The notes beneath the pieces are model-generated. The model ran no database searches. It was not told the DNA's origin and worked only from the letters and a program-made list of their open reading frames with translations. From NCBI GenBank assembly GCA_003151335.1, contig PLXE01000036.1, positions 62,001 through 126,000 on the forward strand: a stretch of DNA of 64,000 nucleotides, read 5' to 3'. Of the stretch, positions 8,569 through 16,814 are shown one piece after another. Origin of the DNA: Acidobacteriaceae bacterium. Its GTDB lineage: Bacteria > Acidobacteriota > Terriglobia > Terriglobales > Acidobacteriaceae. Both the position numbers and the translations under genes were made by a program. How positions within the stretch are numbered: the stretch's first letter is position 1; each line of letters starts with the position of its first letter.

Positions 8569-8591
8569 ACCCCGCCCACAAATGGCGGGGT
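8569..8591 (-). terminator. Hairpin after the small secreted protein gene
   Basis: ACCCCGCC at 8569-8576 pairs perfectly with GGCGGGGT at 8584-8591 around a 7-base loop. It lies 60-80 bases past the stop of the minus-strand gene at 8651-9016 and just upstream of the next gene. Read on the minus strand it is followed by TTCGTACTTTT. Confidence 0.55.
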
Positions 8592-8650
8592 CCGTTAGCA
8601 TTTCAATGCGGCTCCGTCTTCTGGCCGCTTTGCCGTGACGTTGGCACAAC

Positions 8651-9016
8651 TCAGTGTTGCATTTCGTTCATGGCGCCGCCGCTGCCGCCTTTTTGCGCCA
8701 GCATCTTCACCTTGTCAACGTGAATCGAGCCATCGGCGTTCATCGTACCCGTCACTTCAACATGATGGGCAAGGTGCGCCATCACCGAGTCCGGATTGTC
8801 GATGGCAACCACCTTCATGTCCTTATCGGTTACCAACACCGGCTTTGCGCCCTCTCCGATGCACTTCTTGGCGCACGCCGCATGTTCTGCATTCGCGCCT
8901 TTCGCGCCGCACTTGGAGTCGCTGACCCAGCCGCTCCAGCTCATGTCCTTCGCTGCCGCCAGCACGGTCATGCTGCACAGATAGAGCCCGATTACTAACA
9001 ACACTTTTTTCTTCAT
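8651..9016 (-). CDS. Small secreted protein, OB-fold-like
   Basis: 121 residues starting MKKKVLLVIGLYLCSMTVLA with an AAA cleavage site; AGGAGA lies upstream of the ATG. The mature part begins WSGWVSDSKCGAKGANAEHA, then CAKKCIGEGAKPVLVTDKD, DSVMAHLAHHVEVTGTM and SIHVDKVKML. This is a small periplasmic beta-barrel type with a conserved SDSKCG...C..KC cluster; three Cys near the N-terminus could form a disulfide or bind metal. The gene at 54441-54797 has a similar layout. Expression and binding partner are unknown. Confidence 0.75.
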   Translation of the reverse strand: MKKKVLLVIGLYLCSMTVLAAAKDMSWSGWVSDSKCGAKGANAEHAACAKKCIGEGAKPVLVTDKDMKVVAIDNPDSVMAHLAHHVEVTGTMNADGSIHVDKVKMLAQKGGSGGAMNEMQH

Positions 9017-9332
9017 TGTCGAATCTCCTCTTGAATTGCGGCCAGGCGGCCGAAATGTTTTAAGCGGGGAAAGTCCAGCCCATGCCAGGCTAGCTGTAGA
9101 TCACTTTTCATGAACGGCAACCCCAGTGCACTCCGCTGGTACCTTCAGCCGTAATCGAGGTACGAGCCGGCAGTCCCCACAGATTTCGCTGCTGACAAGT
9201 TTATTCCACAAACCGGGTTTGCGCGAAAAAACATCGCTGCGCGGGACAGAAGGAAGTCACTACCGCCGGTCCAAGGGCGGCGGCGGCCGCAAGGCACCGG
9301 AGGGGATCGCCATTCTTGACGGGTATTTTCAG
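9017..9332. other. 316-base gap with no recognised feature
   Basis: Lies between the start of the small secreted protein gene and the end of the FtsB-like gene, both on the minus strand. It must hold the promoter of the former and the 3' end of the latter. A GGCGGCGGCGGCCGC run at 9279-9293 is simple sequence. No gene or clear hairpin terminator was seen. Confidence 0.35.
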
Positions 9333-9683
9333 CTACCGTGGGGTGCGCTTTGCGTCAGGTTTGACCTGCGGCTCGACCAGCACGACCTCACCTGGTTTAA
9401 CGTACCCCAGCTGTTCGCGCGCTTCTTTCTCGATGGCGTTGGGATCTTCCCGTTGCAGGTTATCGACCTGGTGCTGCAGTTGTTCGTTCTTCCTCTTCTC
9501 GTCCTCAATCTGCTGCTGCAGCCGGACAGCTTCCGCTCGCTTGTCCTCATAAACCTTCATGCCGTTGGCGCCAAAGATCACCTTGTAACCAATGAAAATG
9601 GCGAGCACGCCAATACACAGTGTCGCCAGCACCCGGCGCATACGGTAGAACCAGCCTCCGGCAATACGGATTGTCAGCACCAT
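9333..9683 (-). CDS. Septum formation initiator family protein (FtsB/DivIC-like)
   Basis: 116 residues from the ATG at 9683. A short cytoplasmic N-terminus with Arg residues (WFYRMRRVL) precedes one membrane helix (ATLCIGVLAIFIGYKVIFG, about residues 20-38). A coiled coil follows (KRAEAVRLQQQIEDEKRKNE to about residue 78), then the family signature EDPNAIEKEAREQLGYVKPGE. FtsB and DivIC form the FtsQLB/DivIB-FtsL-DivIC complex that activates septal peptidoglycan synthesis. In many bacteria the gene follows eno; here it stands next to cutA, divergently. The longer reading frame up to 10148 overlaps cutA and is not real. Confidence 0.85.
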   Translation of the reverse strand: MVLTIRIAGGWFYRMRRVLATLCIGVLAIFIGYKVIFGANGMKVYEDKRAEAVRLQQQIEDEKRKNEQLQHQVDNLQREDPNAIEKEAREQLGYVKPGEVVLVEPQVKPDAKRTPR

Positions 9684-9917
9684 AGTCACTTTTCCAAGAG
9701 GCTCGTCGCCCCCCGGCAAGTCTCGATTGACACCACTCCTATTTTTAGTGAACTTCCTTATGACCTCGCGCGTCAAGCGAAACTCTGGCGAAAGAATAGG
9801 AGGAGTTAACTTTGCCAAATGGAGGCTGTGTTTGTTGACGCTGAGGGGCTGAGGGAGGGCGTTTGCGCTCCCGCCGTGGTACAGTCTGAACCAAAAATAA
9901 TCCCGGAGGGGTGGTCG

Positions 9918-10238
9918 ATGACGACTGCGCGCATTGTGCTGACTACGATCGGAAAGCAGCCAGACGCCGAGAAGCTCGCCTTGCAGTTGGTCGAGCGCAG
10001 ATTGGCGGCCTGTGTCAACATCGTCGGGCCGATCCGCTCGGTCTACCGGTGGAAGCAAAAAATCTCGAACGAACCTGAGTACCTGTTGGTGATCAAGACC
10101 AGCGCTGAACTTGCTGCGCAGTTGCGCTCGGCCTTCAAGCAACTGCACCCTTACGAATTACCCGAATGCGTCGAACTGGCCGTGCAGGGCGGCAGCGAGG
10201 ATTACCTGGCGTGGCTGGCGGGCGAGGTCAGCGGTTGA
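9918..10238 (+). CDS. cutA: Divalent-cation tolerance protein CutA
   Basis: 106 residues from the ATG at 9918, with CGGAGGGG 7-14 bases upstream; the open frame begins earlier at 9819 but lacks a ribosome-binding site there. Signature parts of the small trimeric CutA family are present: ARIVLTTIGKQPDAEKLA, ERRLAACVNIVGPIRSVYRW, EYLLVIKTS and HPYELPECVELAV. The length matches the family. CutA was linked to copper tolerance in E. coli, but its molecular role is unsettled. The gene is divergent from the FtsB-like gene. Confidence 0.93.
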   Translation: MTTARIVLTTIGKQPDAEKLALQLVERRLAACVNIVGPIRSVYRWKQKISNEPEYLLVIKTSAELAAQLRSAFKQLHPYELPECVELAVQGGSEDYLAWLAGEVSG

Positions 10239-10268
10239 TCATTGGGGCGCGTCGCTCAGTCGAAAATC

Positions 10269-10303
10269 ATTCACCACGCTTCGGCTTTGCTCTGTCGAAA
10301 AAC
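10269..10303. repeat. Partial copy of the CCTTCGGCTTCGCTC repeat
   Basis: TTCACCACGCTTCGGCTTTGCTCTGTCGA is a diverged copy of the repeat seen intact near 47291, 47437 and 49972. The rest of the gap between cutA and udk shows nothing else. Confidence 0.55.
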
Positions 10304-10445
10304 GTGTCAGGCGAAGTGAGTCTACCCTCCAGCAAGCTGCTGCTATTACCTGCCCGCTACTTCCTTTTTCGCCCAGATGATTGAGCTGCAGAAAACAGGC
10401 TAGCGAGGCACAGCAATAACAGAACGCCGCCAATGCTGCGGACCT

Positions 10446-11114
10446 TCATTCGTTCCTCGTGATTGCGGGCATGGCCTCTCGCTGCGCGAGATCGGTCGAG
10501 TCGTTCGTTCGGGCGTTGCTAATTTGCCGTTCGTAGTGCGCCAGAACACGGGAGACTCCATCGTCAATCGACTCAGTCCCGGAGACCACCACATCCGCAA
10601 AGACGATACTGGGACGAACGTAGCGCTGGGCCATGGGAGCGACAATCGCGGCATATTGCTCCACGACGGCCTCCGGCGTGCGACCGCGTTCGCGCACATC
10701 GCGCGCCTGGCGCCGCATCAGGCAGACTTCGTCATTCATGTCAACGAAAACCTTGGTGCCCAGTAACTCGCGCAGACTTGGCCAGTGCAAAGTAAACAGT
10801 CCCTCGACAATGACCACGTGCGATGGCCGCAGCATCTCGGTTCTCCGGGTTCGGGTATGGCTGGCGAAGTCATACACCGGCAGATGCACAGTTTCGTTAT
10901 TACGCAAGCGAGCAACTTGCTCGACGATGAGTCCGTGGTCGAGCGCCTCGGGCGCGTCGAAATTCTGCCGCGCTCGTTCCTCCAGCGGCAGATGCGAAAG
11001 GTCCCGATAGTAGCGGTCAAGCGCCAGTACGCTGGCCTGCAGTGCAGCGGCAAGCTGCGTCGCGAGGTAGGTTTTTCCCGCGCCCGAAGGACCGGCAACG
11101 CCAATGAGATACAT
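10446..11114 (-). CDS. udk: Uridine kinase
   Basis: 222 residues. P-loop GVAGPSGAGKT at residues 5-15, followed by the substrate-binding stretch VLALDRYYRDLSHLP and FDAPEALDHGLIVEQVARL. Further on are HLPVYDFASHTRT, VVIVEGLFTLHWPSLRELLG (lid/Walker B region) and RRQARDVRERGRT. This pattern is that of bacterial uridine/cytidine kinases, which phosphorylate uridine with ATP or GTP in pyrimidine salvage. The last 30 residues are not conserved. It follows the purine nucleoside phosphorylase gene by 59 bases on the same strand, forming a probable nucleoside-salvage operon. Confidence 0.9.
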   Translation of the reverse strand: MYLIGVAGPSGAGKTYLATQLAAALQASVLALDRYYRDLSHLPLEERARQNFDAPEALDHGLIVEQVARLRNNETVHLPVYDFASHTRTRRTEMLRPSHVVIVEGLFTLHWPSLRELLGTKVFVDMNDEVCLMRRQARDVRERGRTPEAVVEQYAAIVAPMAQRYVRPSIVFADVVVSGTESIDDGVSRVLAHYERQISNARTNDSTDLAQREAMPAITRNE

Positions 11115-11173
11115 TTCCGCGGCATGTGTAATTTAGTTTAGCGCAGAGGTTCCCACGCTTTGTGACGATAGCG

Positions 11174-12040
11174 TTAAACGGAACTCGCGCGGATCTCCAG
11201 ATAGCCAGCGATCCTAGGCAACACCGCCCGCAACAACGCCAGGAACTTGCTAGCCAGGCGCTCACCAGTTTCCAACACTTCCTCTTCTGTGATCTTTTCG
11301 CCGGTCATGCCGGCGGCCATGTTGCTGACGCACGAGACCGCCAGCACCTCCATGCCCATGTACCGCGCGGCAATCACCTCAGAGACGGTGGACATGCCGA
11401 CCAGGTCGGCGCCGATGGTACGCAGAAAGCGAATCTCCGCCGGGGTTTCAAAGTTGGGACCAGTCACGGCGGCGTACACACCCTCGAAGACGCCTCCGCC
11501 CAATTGCTCGGATTCCTCGCGCACGAACTGCCGGAATTGCGCATTGTAGGCGTCCGTCATGTCGGGATGACGCAAGCCAAGACGCTCGTCGTTCGGACCA
11601 ACGAGGGGATTTTGACCCTGGAGATTGATATGGTCGCTCAGTACCACAAGCGCGCCGCGGCTATATTCTTCGTTGATTCCGCCTGCAGCGTTGGTCAGCA
11701 CCATGGCGCGCACTCCCATGCGTCCTAAGGCGCGAACGGGGACGACAACCTGGCTGGGCGAATAGCCTTCGTAGAGATGCGCACGGCCTTGCAGCACGGC
11801 CAAGGGAATGCTCTCTAGCGTCCCAAGGGCCAGCACACCTGCATGACCCTCGGTCGTGCTCTTCGGAAAATGTGGAATGTCTTTGTAGGCAATGCGGAGC
11901 GGGTCGGTTAGCCCAGCGGCAAGGGCCCCGAGTCCCGATCCCAGCACCAGGCCGATACGCGGACGCAGGCTGGCGCGCTCAAGAATGAACTGTGAAGCCT
12001 GTTCAGCGCGGAGGAACTCGTCGGTAGCAGAGCCCAGCAT
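11174..12040 (-). CDS. Purine nucleoside phosphorylase
   Basis: About 288 residues from the ATG at 12040. The reading frame can open at 12076, but that ATG is made of TGTCAT from a dispersed repeat, so the inner start is preferred. It has the trimeric PNP/MTAP family signatures: LGSGLGALA, the phosphate-binding TTEGHAGVL, GRAHLYEGYSPSQVV, VLTNAAGGI, AVTGPNFETPAEIRFLR, GADLVGMSTVSEVIAARYMG and AVSCVSNMAAG. These enzymes split inosine and guanosine into base and ribose-1-phosphate. ESEQLGG...FEGVYAAVTGPNFETP with the later Asn (VSN) fits the purine-specific rather than the methylthioadenosine type. Upstream of udk. Confidence 0.9.
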   Translation of the reverse strand: MLGSATDEFLRAEQASQFILERASLRPRIGLVLGSGLGALAAGLTDPLRIAYKDIPHFPKSTTEGHAGVLALGTLESIPLAVLQGRAHLYEGYSPSQVVVPVRALGRMGVRAMVLTNAAGGINEEYSRGALVVLSDHINLQGQNPLVGPNDERLGLRHPDMTDAYNAQFRQFVREESEQLGGGVFEGVYAAVTGPNFETPAEIRFLRTIGADLVGMSTVSEVIAARYMGMEVLAVSCVSNMAAGMTGEKITEEEVLETGERLASKFLALLRAVLPRIAGYLEIRASSV

Positions 12041-12070
12041 AATTTTTCGATCATCCTGCCAGTTCCCAAT

Positions 12071-12230
12071 TGTCATCCTGAGGGGCTGTGACTTTCTTGA
12101 ATTTCCGCGTTTTTGGCCTGTAAGTTGTCTGTTTTCAGTGTCGGATTTTGTGAAAAACCAAAAAAGTCACAAGCTCTGAGCGCAGCACAAGTTCGCTGTG
12201 GCGGACTCGTGCGGAGTCGAAGGACCCCTA
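12071..12230 (+). repeat. TCATCCTGAG dispersed repeat, interrupted
   Basis: TGTCATCCTGAG at 12071-12082 and CTGAGCG...CGGAGTCGAAGGACCCCTAT ending near 12231 are the two ends of the dispersed repeat seen intact at 23714 and 51300. A 93-base hairpin element splits it right after CTGAG, and CTGAG is repeated on the far side (12176-12180). The repeat supplies the apparent upstream ATG of the phosphorylase gene. Confidence 0.75.
12083..12175 (+). mobile_element. Miniature hairpin element, copy 1
   Basis: A 93-base AT-richer segment whose ends are inverted: CTGTGACTTTCTTG at the left against CTTGTGACTTTTTTGG read from the right. Inside it GTTTTCA and TGAAAAAC form a second stem. CTGAG flanks it on both sides (12078-12082, 12176-12180), as a target duplication would. 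A close relative sits at 31736-31829 in the same target. It has no coding capacity, so it would depend on a transposase supplied elsewhere. Its nature as a MITE is inferred from two copies. Confidence 0.7.
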
Positions 12231-12308
12231 TATTGGCTCACGCATCGCACCAGATACTCGCCTGGCGGAGATGCCCGACCCGCGCGGCTCCGGCAGCGCA
12301 AGTTGAGT

Positions 12309-13286
12309 CTACCTGCCGATCTCTTCCAGATACTTCTCGGCTTCCAGGGCAGCCATGCATCCCGTTCCCGCAGCGGTGACGGCCTGCCGATAATGGCGGT
12401 CGGCCACATCACCGCTGATGAATACACCCGGCGCCCTAGAACAGACATACCCATCGGGAATAAGATACCCGTCGCCATCGCGAGCCAGTTGCTCCCCCAC
12501 GAATTGTGCATTCGGTGTATGCCCGATGCCCAGAAACATCGCACTCACCGGAAGGTCCCACTGTTCGCCAGTCTTCAGGTTGCGCAGCCGGAGTCCGGTG
12601 ACTTCCTTCTTGCTGACATCGAACACGTCGTCCACCACGGTGTCGGTGAGAAACTCGATCTGCTGATGCTTGCGCGCGCGCTCCAGCATGATCTTGGAGG
12701 CCCGGAAGCCGCCGCGGCGATGAATGACGGTGACCTTGGTCGCAAAGCGAGTCAGAAACAAAGCCTCTTCCATGGCCGAGTCGCCGCCCCCAATGACGGC
12801 AATTTCCTTGCCCGAGAAGAAGAAACCGTCGCAGGTAGCGCACGAGGTAACACCGTGCCCAATGAGTGCCTGCTCGTTAGGGAGGCCCAGCCAGCGGGCC
12901 GAAGCCCCGCTGGCAATGATGAGCGTACGGGTCAACAACGTCTCGCGGCCCAGGTTCACCTCGATCGGCTTCTTGCCGCCGTCAGGCTTTTTCTGACTGA
13001 GATCGACGGCTACCACATGCCCAGCAAGAAACTCAGTGCCAAAACGCAGGGCCTGCTTGCGCATGTTCTCGATGAGCTCCGGGCCCTGGACGCCATCCGG
13101 AAATCCCGGAAAATTCTCCACCAGCGTGGTGATGGCGAGCTGCCCGCCGGGCTCATGCCCATCAACGACGAGCGGGCTGAGATTAGCTCGGGCAGCATAA
13201 ATTGCGGCGGTCAGTCCCGAACATCCGGAACCGATGATGATTACGTTACGCACCTTGTCAGGCATAGGACTCGACTTAGATTCCAC
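12309..13286 (-). CDS. trxB: Thioredoxin reductase
   Basis: 325 residues. The FAD-binding Rossmann motif VIIIGSGCSGLTAAIYAA lies near residues 15-32, then DGHEPGGQLAITTLVENFPG. The redox pair is in VTSCATCDGFFFSGKEIAVI (CxxC), followed by the NADPH-binding GGGDSAMEEALFL and HRRGGFRASK. The C-terminal FAD motif VFISGDVADRHYRQAVTAAG closes the protein. This is a standard bacterial low-molecular-weight thioredoxin reductase, reducing thioredoxin with NADPH in the cytosol. One variation is GSGCSG, where most members have GSGPAG. The start could also be the ATG eight codons in. Confidence 0.93.
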   Translation of the reverse strand: MESKSSPMPDKVRNVIIIGSGCSGLTAAIYAARANLSPLVVDGHEPGGQLAITTLVENFPGFPDGVQGPELIENMRKQALRFGTEFLAGHVVAVDLSQKKPDGGKKPIEVNLGRETLLTRTLIIASGASARWLGLPNEQALIGHGVTSCATCDGFFFSGKEIAVIGGGDSAMEEALFLTRFATKVTVIHRRGGFRASKIMLERARKHQQIEFLTDTVVDDVFDVSKKEVTGLRLRNLKTGEQWDLPVSAMFLGIGHTPNAQFVGEQLARDGDGYLIPDGYVCSRAPGVFISGDVADRHYRQAVTAAGTGCMAALEAEKYLEEIGR

Positions 13287-13429
13287 GCCGCGCCAGAAGA
13301 TGCAACCGCAGCCGTCGTGACGCGCACCCGGAGAAATAACCGCTTGCTACTCAAACGCTAGAATGAACAGAACGCACCATCCGGATTCTAACAAGTGCCT
13401 GCGGTTTGGGGAACGTTTAGAATCAGGGC

Positions 13430-13630
13430 ATGGCAAAGTTGACCCTGGTGTATGGACTGCGTCTTCTACCCTCAGAAGAAGTCGCCGAAGTAGGCGAGGG
13501 TGCGGTAACGCTGAAGAATGGGCACGAGGCGCACGTGACGCTGCATATTATCGAGGGCTCGAAAGAGGAGATCGAGCGCCAGTTACGCACGAGCGTGGAG
13601 GCGTTTTTCGATCTTTACCCCGAGATCTGA
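13430..13630 (+). CDS. Small conserved-looking protein of 66 residues
   Basis: Starts MAKLTLVYGLRLLPSEEVAE with an ATG at 13430, and ends with a helix (GSKEEIERQLRTSVEAFFDL). The first 40 residues alternate as short beta strands (AVTLKNGHEAHVTLHII). It is cytosolic and acidic; no known motif. CAGGGC just before the ATG is only a weak ribosome-binding site, while TTTAGAAT 6-13 bases before the ATG resembles a -10 box, so the message may be leaderless. It lies 110 bases upstream of the SpoIIE phosphatase on the same strand. The overlapping frame from 13363 is a shadow. Confidence 0.6.
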   Translation: MAKLTLVYGLRLLPSEEVAEVGEGAVTLKNGHEAHVTLHIIEGSKEEIERQLRTSVEAFFDLYPEI

Positions 13631-13740
13631 GAGTGTTGTCGTGAACGGCGCCGCCTCGTAAACAATGAAACGTTCCCCGGCGCTTGCCGTCACACCTTGA
13701 GACTGGCGACGAAGGCCACCGACTAGCAACACGAGACCCT

Positions 13741-15945
13741 ATGGCGTTCAAGCTTCCAGAGTCCCGCGAAGTCAAGGCCCGGCTGCGAAGGGTCCTGCGC
13801 CCCAAGGGCAAGTTGGGACGGACCACGTTGTGGTTCGGCGGATTGGCCCTGGTTCTCGAACTGCTGCGCCTGATCTTCCGTTCGCCCAACGGGACAATGC
13901 TCAGCGGCTGGGCCACGTTCCTCGTCTTTATCTTCGCTGTTTGCGCCCTGCTGATGGGCCTGCGCTGGGTGCGCCGGCAGCTCATGTGGCGCCTGCGTAA
14001 TCGCTTAATCGTCACCTATGTCTTTATCGGCGTCATTCCCATCGTGTTGTTGGTGATGATGGGACTTCTGGCCGGCTACCTGTTCGCGGGGCAATTTGCG
14101 ACCTACGTCGCCATGTCGGACCTGCAATCGGAGTTATGGCATCTGGAATCCGCCAACCGCTCTCTGGCCATGCAATTCCGCAGTTTGGCGCGCTCCGGGA
14201 AGTTGAATGAGCAACTGGCCGCCGAGATCTCCAGCGCTTCGGATGAGAACTTCCGTAATCGCGTGGTGAGCGTCTGGGACGAAGATAAGCCGTTCGTGCT
14301 GTCGGGGGGGCGGCCGGCTCCAGGAATCGAACTGATCCACACATCGGCGGCAATCCAGGGAGACTTCGCGGGTTTTGTGCTGGACGGCAAGCGGTTGCAC
14401 CTACGCGTGGTCAAGCACGTGGAGGCCGGCGCCCATCACCTGACCGTGGTCTCCAATGTGCCTGTCACACCCCACCTTCTTCGGATGGCCACGTCGCAGC
14501 TAGGATCGGTAACTGTGCTTCCCCCGGACGAGGACACGAAGCCGGAACCGGATACTGCATCGAGTACCTCCACTGGTACCTCTAAATCCTCGCCAGCACC
14601 CGACAAAAATAACAATAAACTGGTCTTCGGCACGGGAAAGTCACTCGAGACGGTGAGCCTGTCGGGCGAAAACGCCAGCTCAAGGGTGGAGGCTGGACGC
14701 GTGCCGCCTCCTACCAACCGCTTCGACGTGCACATTCCATTTGCCACTCGCTTCAGCGCCATCGACTGGCACACCGGTAAATCCATGACTGGGTTGATCC
14801 TGGTGGATACCCGGCCCTCCATGCTGTATGCCACCTTGTTCAATGCCCTGGGAGATAAAGCTGAGATCTTCCTCGATGGCCTGGTGGGCATCGCGATCTT
14901 TTTTGGACTTATCGAGCTGATAGCGCTGTTCATCGGCATGAGGCTCTCCCGCAGCATCACCAAATCCGTTGCCGATCTCTATGTTGCAACCCAGCACGTG
15001 AATCGCGGCGACCTGGCCTATCGCATTAAGGTGCGAACCCAGGACCAGATGGCCGCGCTGGAGCAATCGTTCAACTCCATGACCCAATCGCTGTCGAACC
15101 TGATGCGCGAGCAAAAGGAGAAGCAGCGGCTGGAGGGTGAACTGGCCATTGCACACGAGGTGCAAAACTTGCTCTTCCCCGCCGATTTGTCCGGCCTGGC
15201 CACGCTGGAGGTACACGGAGTATGCCGTCCGGCGAGAACGGTAAGCGGCGACTATTACGATTTCATTCCGATGCGCGAAGACAGGCTGGTGCTGGCGGTT
15301 GGCGATATCAGCGGCAAAGGTATTTCGGCGGCGCTGCTGATGGCGACGGTGCACGCCTTTGTGCGCGCCTATTCGCTGGAACCGGAGCGAACCCTGGCAG
15401 CCATGGCGCTGGACGCCGGTCCCCCAAGGAACAGCATTCTGCCTATGTATTATCGCGGCGATGGCAGCGGCGATTCCGAACTCGCTCCGGGATTGTTGAT
15501 GGCCACGCTGAATTATCAGCTCTATCGCAGCACGCCACCAGAGAAGTACGCCACCATGTTCCTGGGCTGCTACGATGCGGCTTCCCGCTCGCTTACCTAT
15601 TCCAACGCAGGACACCTGCCTCCCCTGGTCCTGAGCAACAGTGGGCAGGTCAGGCGTCTGGCGACCTCCGGTACCGTCGTAGGTCTATTCGACGGGATGA
15701 GCTACGAGGAAAGCACGATTGGCATGGAGCCGGGAGATATGTTCGTGGCTTACAGCGACGGTGTAACCGAGCCTGAGAACGAGTTTGGCGAATTCGGCGA
15801 GGAGCGTCTGATTGAGCTGATCCAGCGGCATCGCGATCTGCCGCTGGCGCGCATCAGCGAGATCGTGACCGGCGCCGTTACCGACTGGATCGCTGGCGGT
15901 GAACAACCGGACGATGTCACCCTGGTACTCGCCCGGGCACGCTAG
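13741..15945 (+). CDS. Membrane HAMP-SpoIIE (PP2C) serine phosphatase
   Basis: 734 residues from the ATG at 13741. Three hydrophobic segments lie at about residues 27-47, 54-78 and 92-118. An extracytoplasmic region of about 260 residues follows, containing a Ser/Thr/Pro/Asp-rich linker, then another membrane helix near 382-400 (GIAIFFGLIELIALFIGM). A HAMP domain (RSITKSVADLYVATQHVNRG) spans about 400-452. The C-terminal 250 residues are an RsbU/SpoIIE phosphatase: ARTVSGDYYDFIPMRED, VLAVGDISGKGISAALLMAT, LTYSNAGHLPPLVL, VAYSDGVTEPENEFGEFGEE and EQPDDVTLVLAR, with the metal-binding Asp residues present. Such proteins dephosphorylate anti-anti-sigma factors in partner-switching stress pathways. 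No partner gene (STAS or RsbW type) is adjacent. Confidence 0.9.
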   Translation: MAFKLPESREVKARLRRVLRPKGKLGRTTLWFGGLALVLELLRLIFRSPNGTMLSGWATFLVFIFAVCALLMGLRWVRRQLMWRLRNRLIVTYVFIGVIPIVLLVMMGLLAGYLFAGQFATYVAMSDLQSELWHLESANRSLAMQFRSLARSGKLNEQLAAEISSASDENFRNRVVSVWDEDKPFVLSGGRPAPGIELIHTSAAIQGDFAGFVLDGKRLHLRVVKHVEAGAHHLTVVSNVPVTPHLLRMATSQLGSVTVLPPDEDTKPEPDTASSTSTGTSKSSPAPDKNNNKLVFGTGKSLETVSLSGENASSRVEAGRVPPPTNRFDVHIPFATRFSAIDWHTGKSMTGLILVDTRPSMLYATLFNALGDKAEIFLDGLVGIAIFFGLIELIALFIGMRLSRSITKSVADLYVATQHVNRGDLAYRIKVRTQDQMAALEQSFNSMTQSLSNLMREQKEKQRLEGELAIAHEVQNLLFPADLSGLATLEVHGVCRPARTVSGDYYDFIPMREDRLVLAVGDISGKGISAALLMATVHAFVRAYSLEPERTLAAMALDAGPPRNSILPMYYRGDGSGDSELAPGLLMATLNYQLYRSTPPEKYATMFLGCYDAASRSLTYSNAGHLPPLVLSNSGQVRRLATSGTVVGLFDGMSYEESTIGMEPGDMFVAYSDGVTEPENEFGEFGEERLIELIQRHRDLPLARISEIVTGAVTDWIAGGEQPDDVTLVLARAR

Positions 15946-15975
15946 GACAGTTCCACAGGCACTGTCGCTTGGAGA

Positions 15976-16784
15976 TTGGTCGTCACTGTAAGATTACTGC
16001 TTATGTCCGCAGCCAGTGAGCGTCCGCTCGCCCATCCTGTACCGAAGCAACTACTGCATCTCGCGCTTTTTCTTGGTGGTAGTGGAGAGAAATTAATTCC
16101 GTCTGCGATTCTGTGGACGGCAGGAATGATTGCAATTCGCCGCGAACGAAACAGCGAGTCTATGCCGGGCAGTTACTGGCGAGGGATGCTGATCATCTCG
16201 TGGGCCATAATTTCCCATCCCTCTCACGGGGCTGGCCTCGCTGGTTCATCCAATATTCATTTAGAGATACATGATCTTCAGTTTGCCAGCGGCGGTTATG
16301 CTGGCAAGCCGTGGGATGGTCGCGCTCCCCAAGCGGCGTCTCGGTTTCTGGTTGGTGATTGCGTTATGCGCAGCTTCAATTCCAACGATCCTCATCCGAT
16401 TTCATAAGCCACGCGAAGACTGGCGCGCCGCTACGAATGTAATTCTCTCCTCCGCGCGGCCGGGGGACGCCGTAGTCATCTATCCGTTCTATGCGGTCCC
16501 GGGCTTCGAATACTACCTCCAGCTCAACCCACGCGCCCCGGCTTTGCATCCGTTCACGCAACCGTACTACGGCCCAGGAGACTAACGATCAAACCCTGCT
16601 GCAAGCACTCAGTTCCGACTCTCGTGGATTCCGTCGCGTATGGGTCATGGTGAGGCGTGAAGGTCCGGCTAGGGACAATCTGCAAGACGATTCTCCCGCG
16701 GTTGCCGCCAAGTTGCAGTCAGTGTTCGGATCGCCGGCGATATGGCAATTCAAGGACATTACCGTTCTGGAGTTCGGCCGCTAG
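15976..16784 (+). pseudogene. Decayed C-terminal part of a GT39/PMT-like membrane glycosyltransferase
   Basis: Coding sense is spread over three frames. Frame one gives EKLIPSAILWTAGMIAIRRE up to MLIISWAII (near 16208). The sense then moves to a second frame, LASLVHPIFI, a TAG at 16262, and RYMIFSLPAAVMLA, continuing REDWRAATNVILSSARPGDA to a stop at 16585. The last piece, QETNDQTLLQALSSDSRGF to VLEFGR, lies in the third frame up to 16784. Joined, this resembles the end of ArnT/PMT-type polyprenyl-sugar glycosyltransferases, with a last membrane helix and the periplasmic REDWR...A..L...GD region. The first several hundred residues are missing. Two frameshifts and one stop make it a pseudogene unless the sequence has errors. 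Confidence 0.65.
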
Positions 16785-16814
16785 CACTCCAGGAAGGTCG
16801 CGTTTGTTCCCTCT

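Noticed and set aside
9684..10148. Long minus-strand extension of the FtsB-like gene across cutA
   Set aside because: It overlaps the well-supported cutA gene on the other strand and has no family resemblance before the ATG at 9683.
13363..13644. Plus-strand frame overlapping the 66-residue protein
   Set aside because: Arg/Gly-rich shadow translation with no ribosome-binding site; the frame beginning at 13430 has better protein character.
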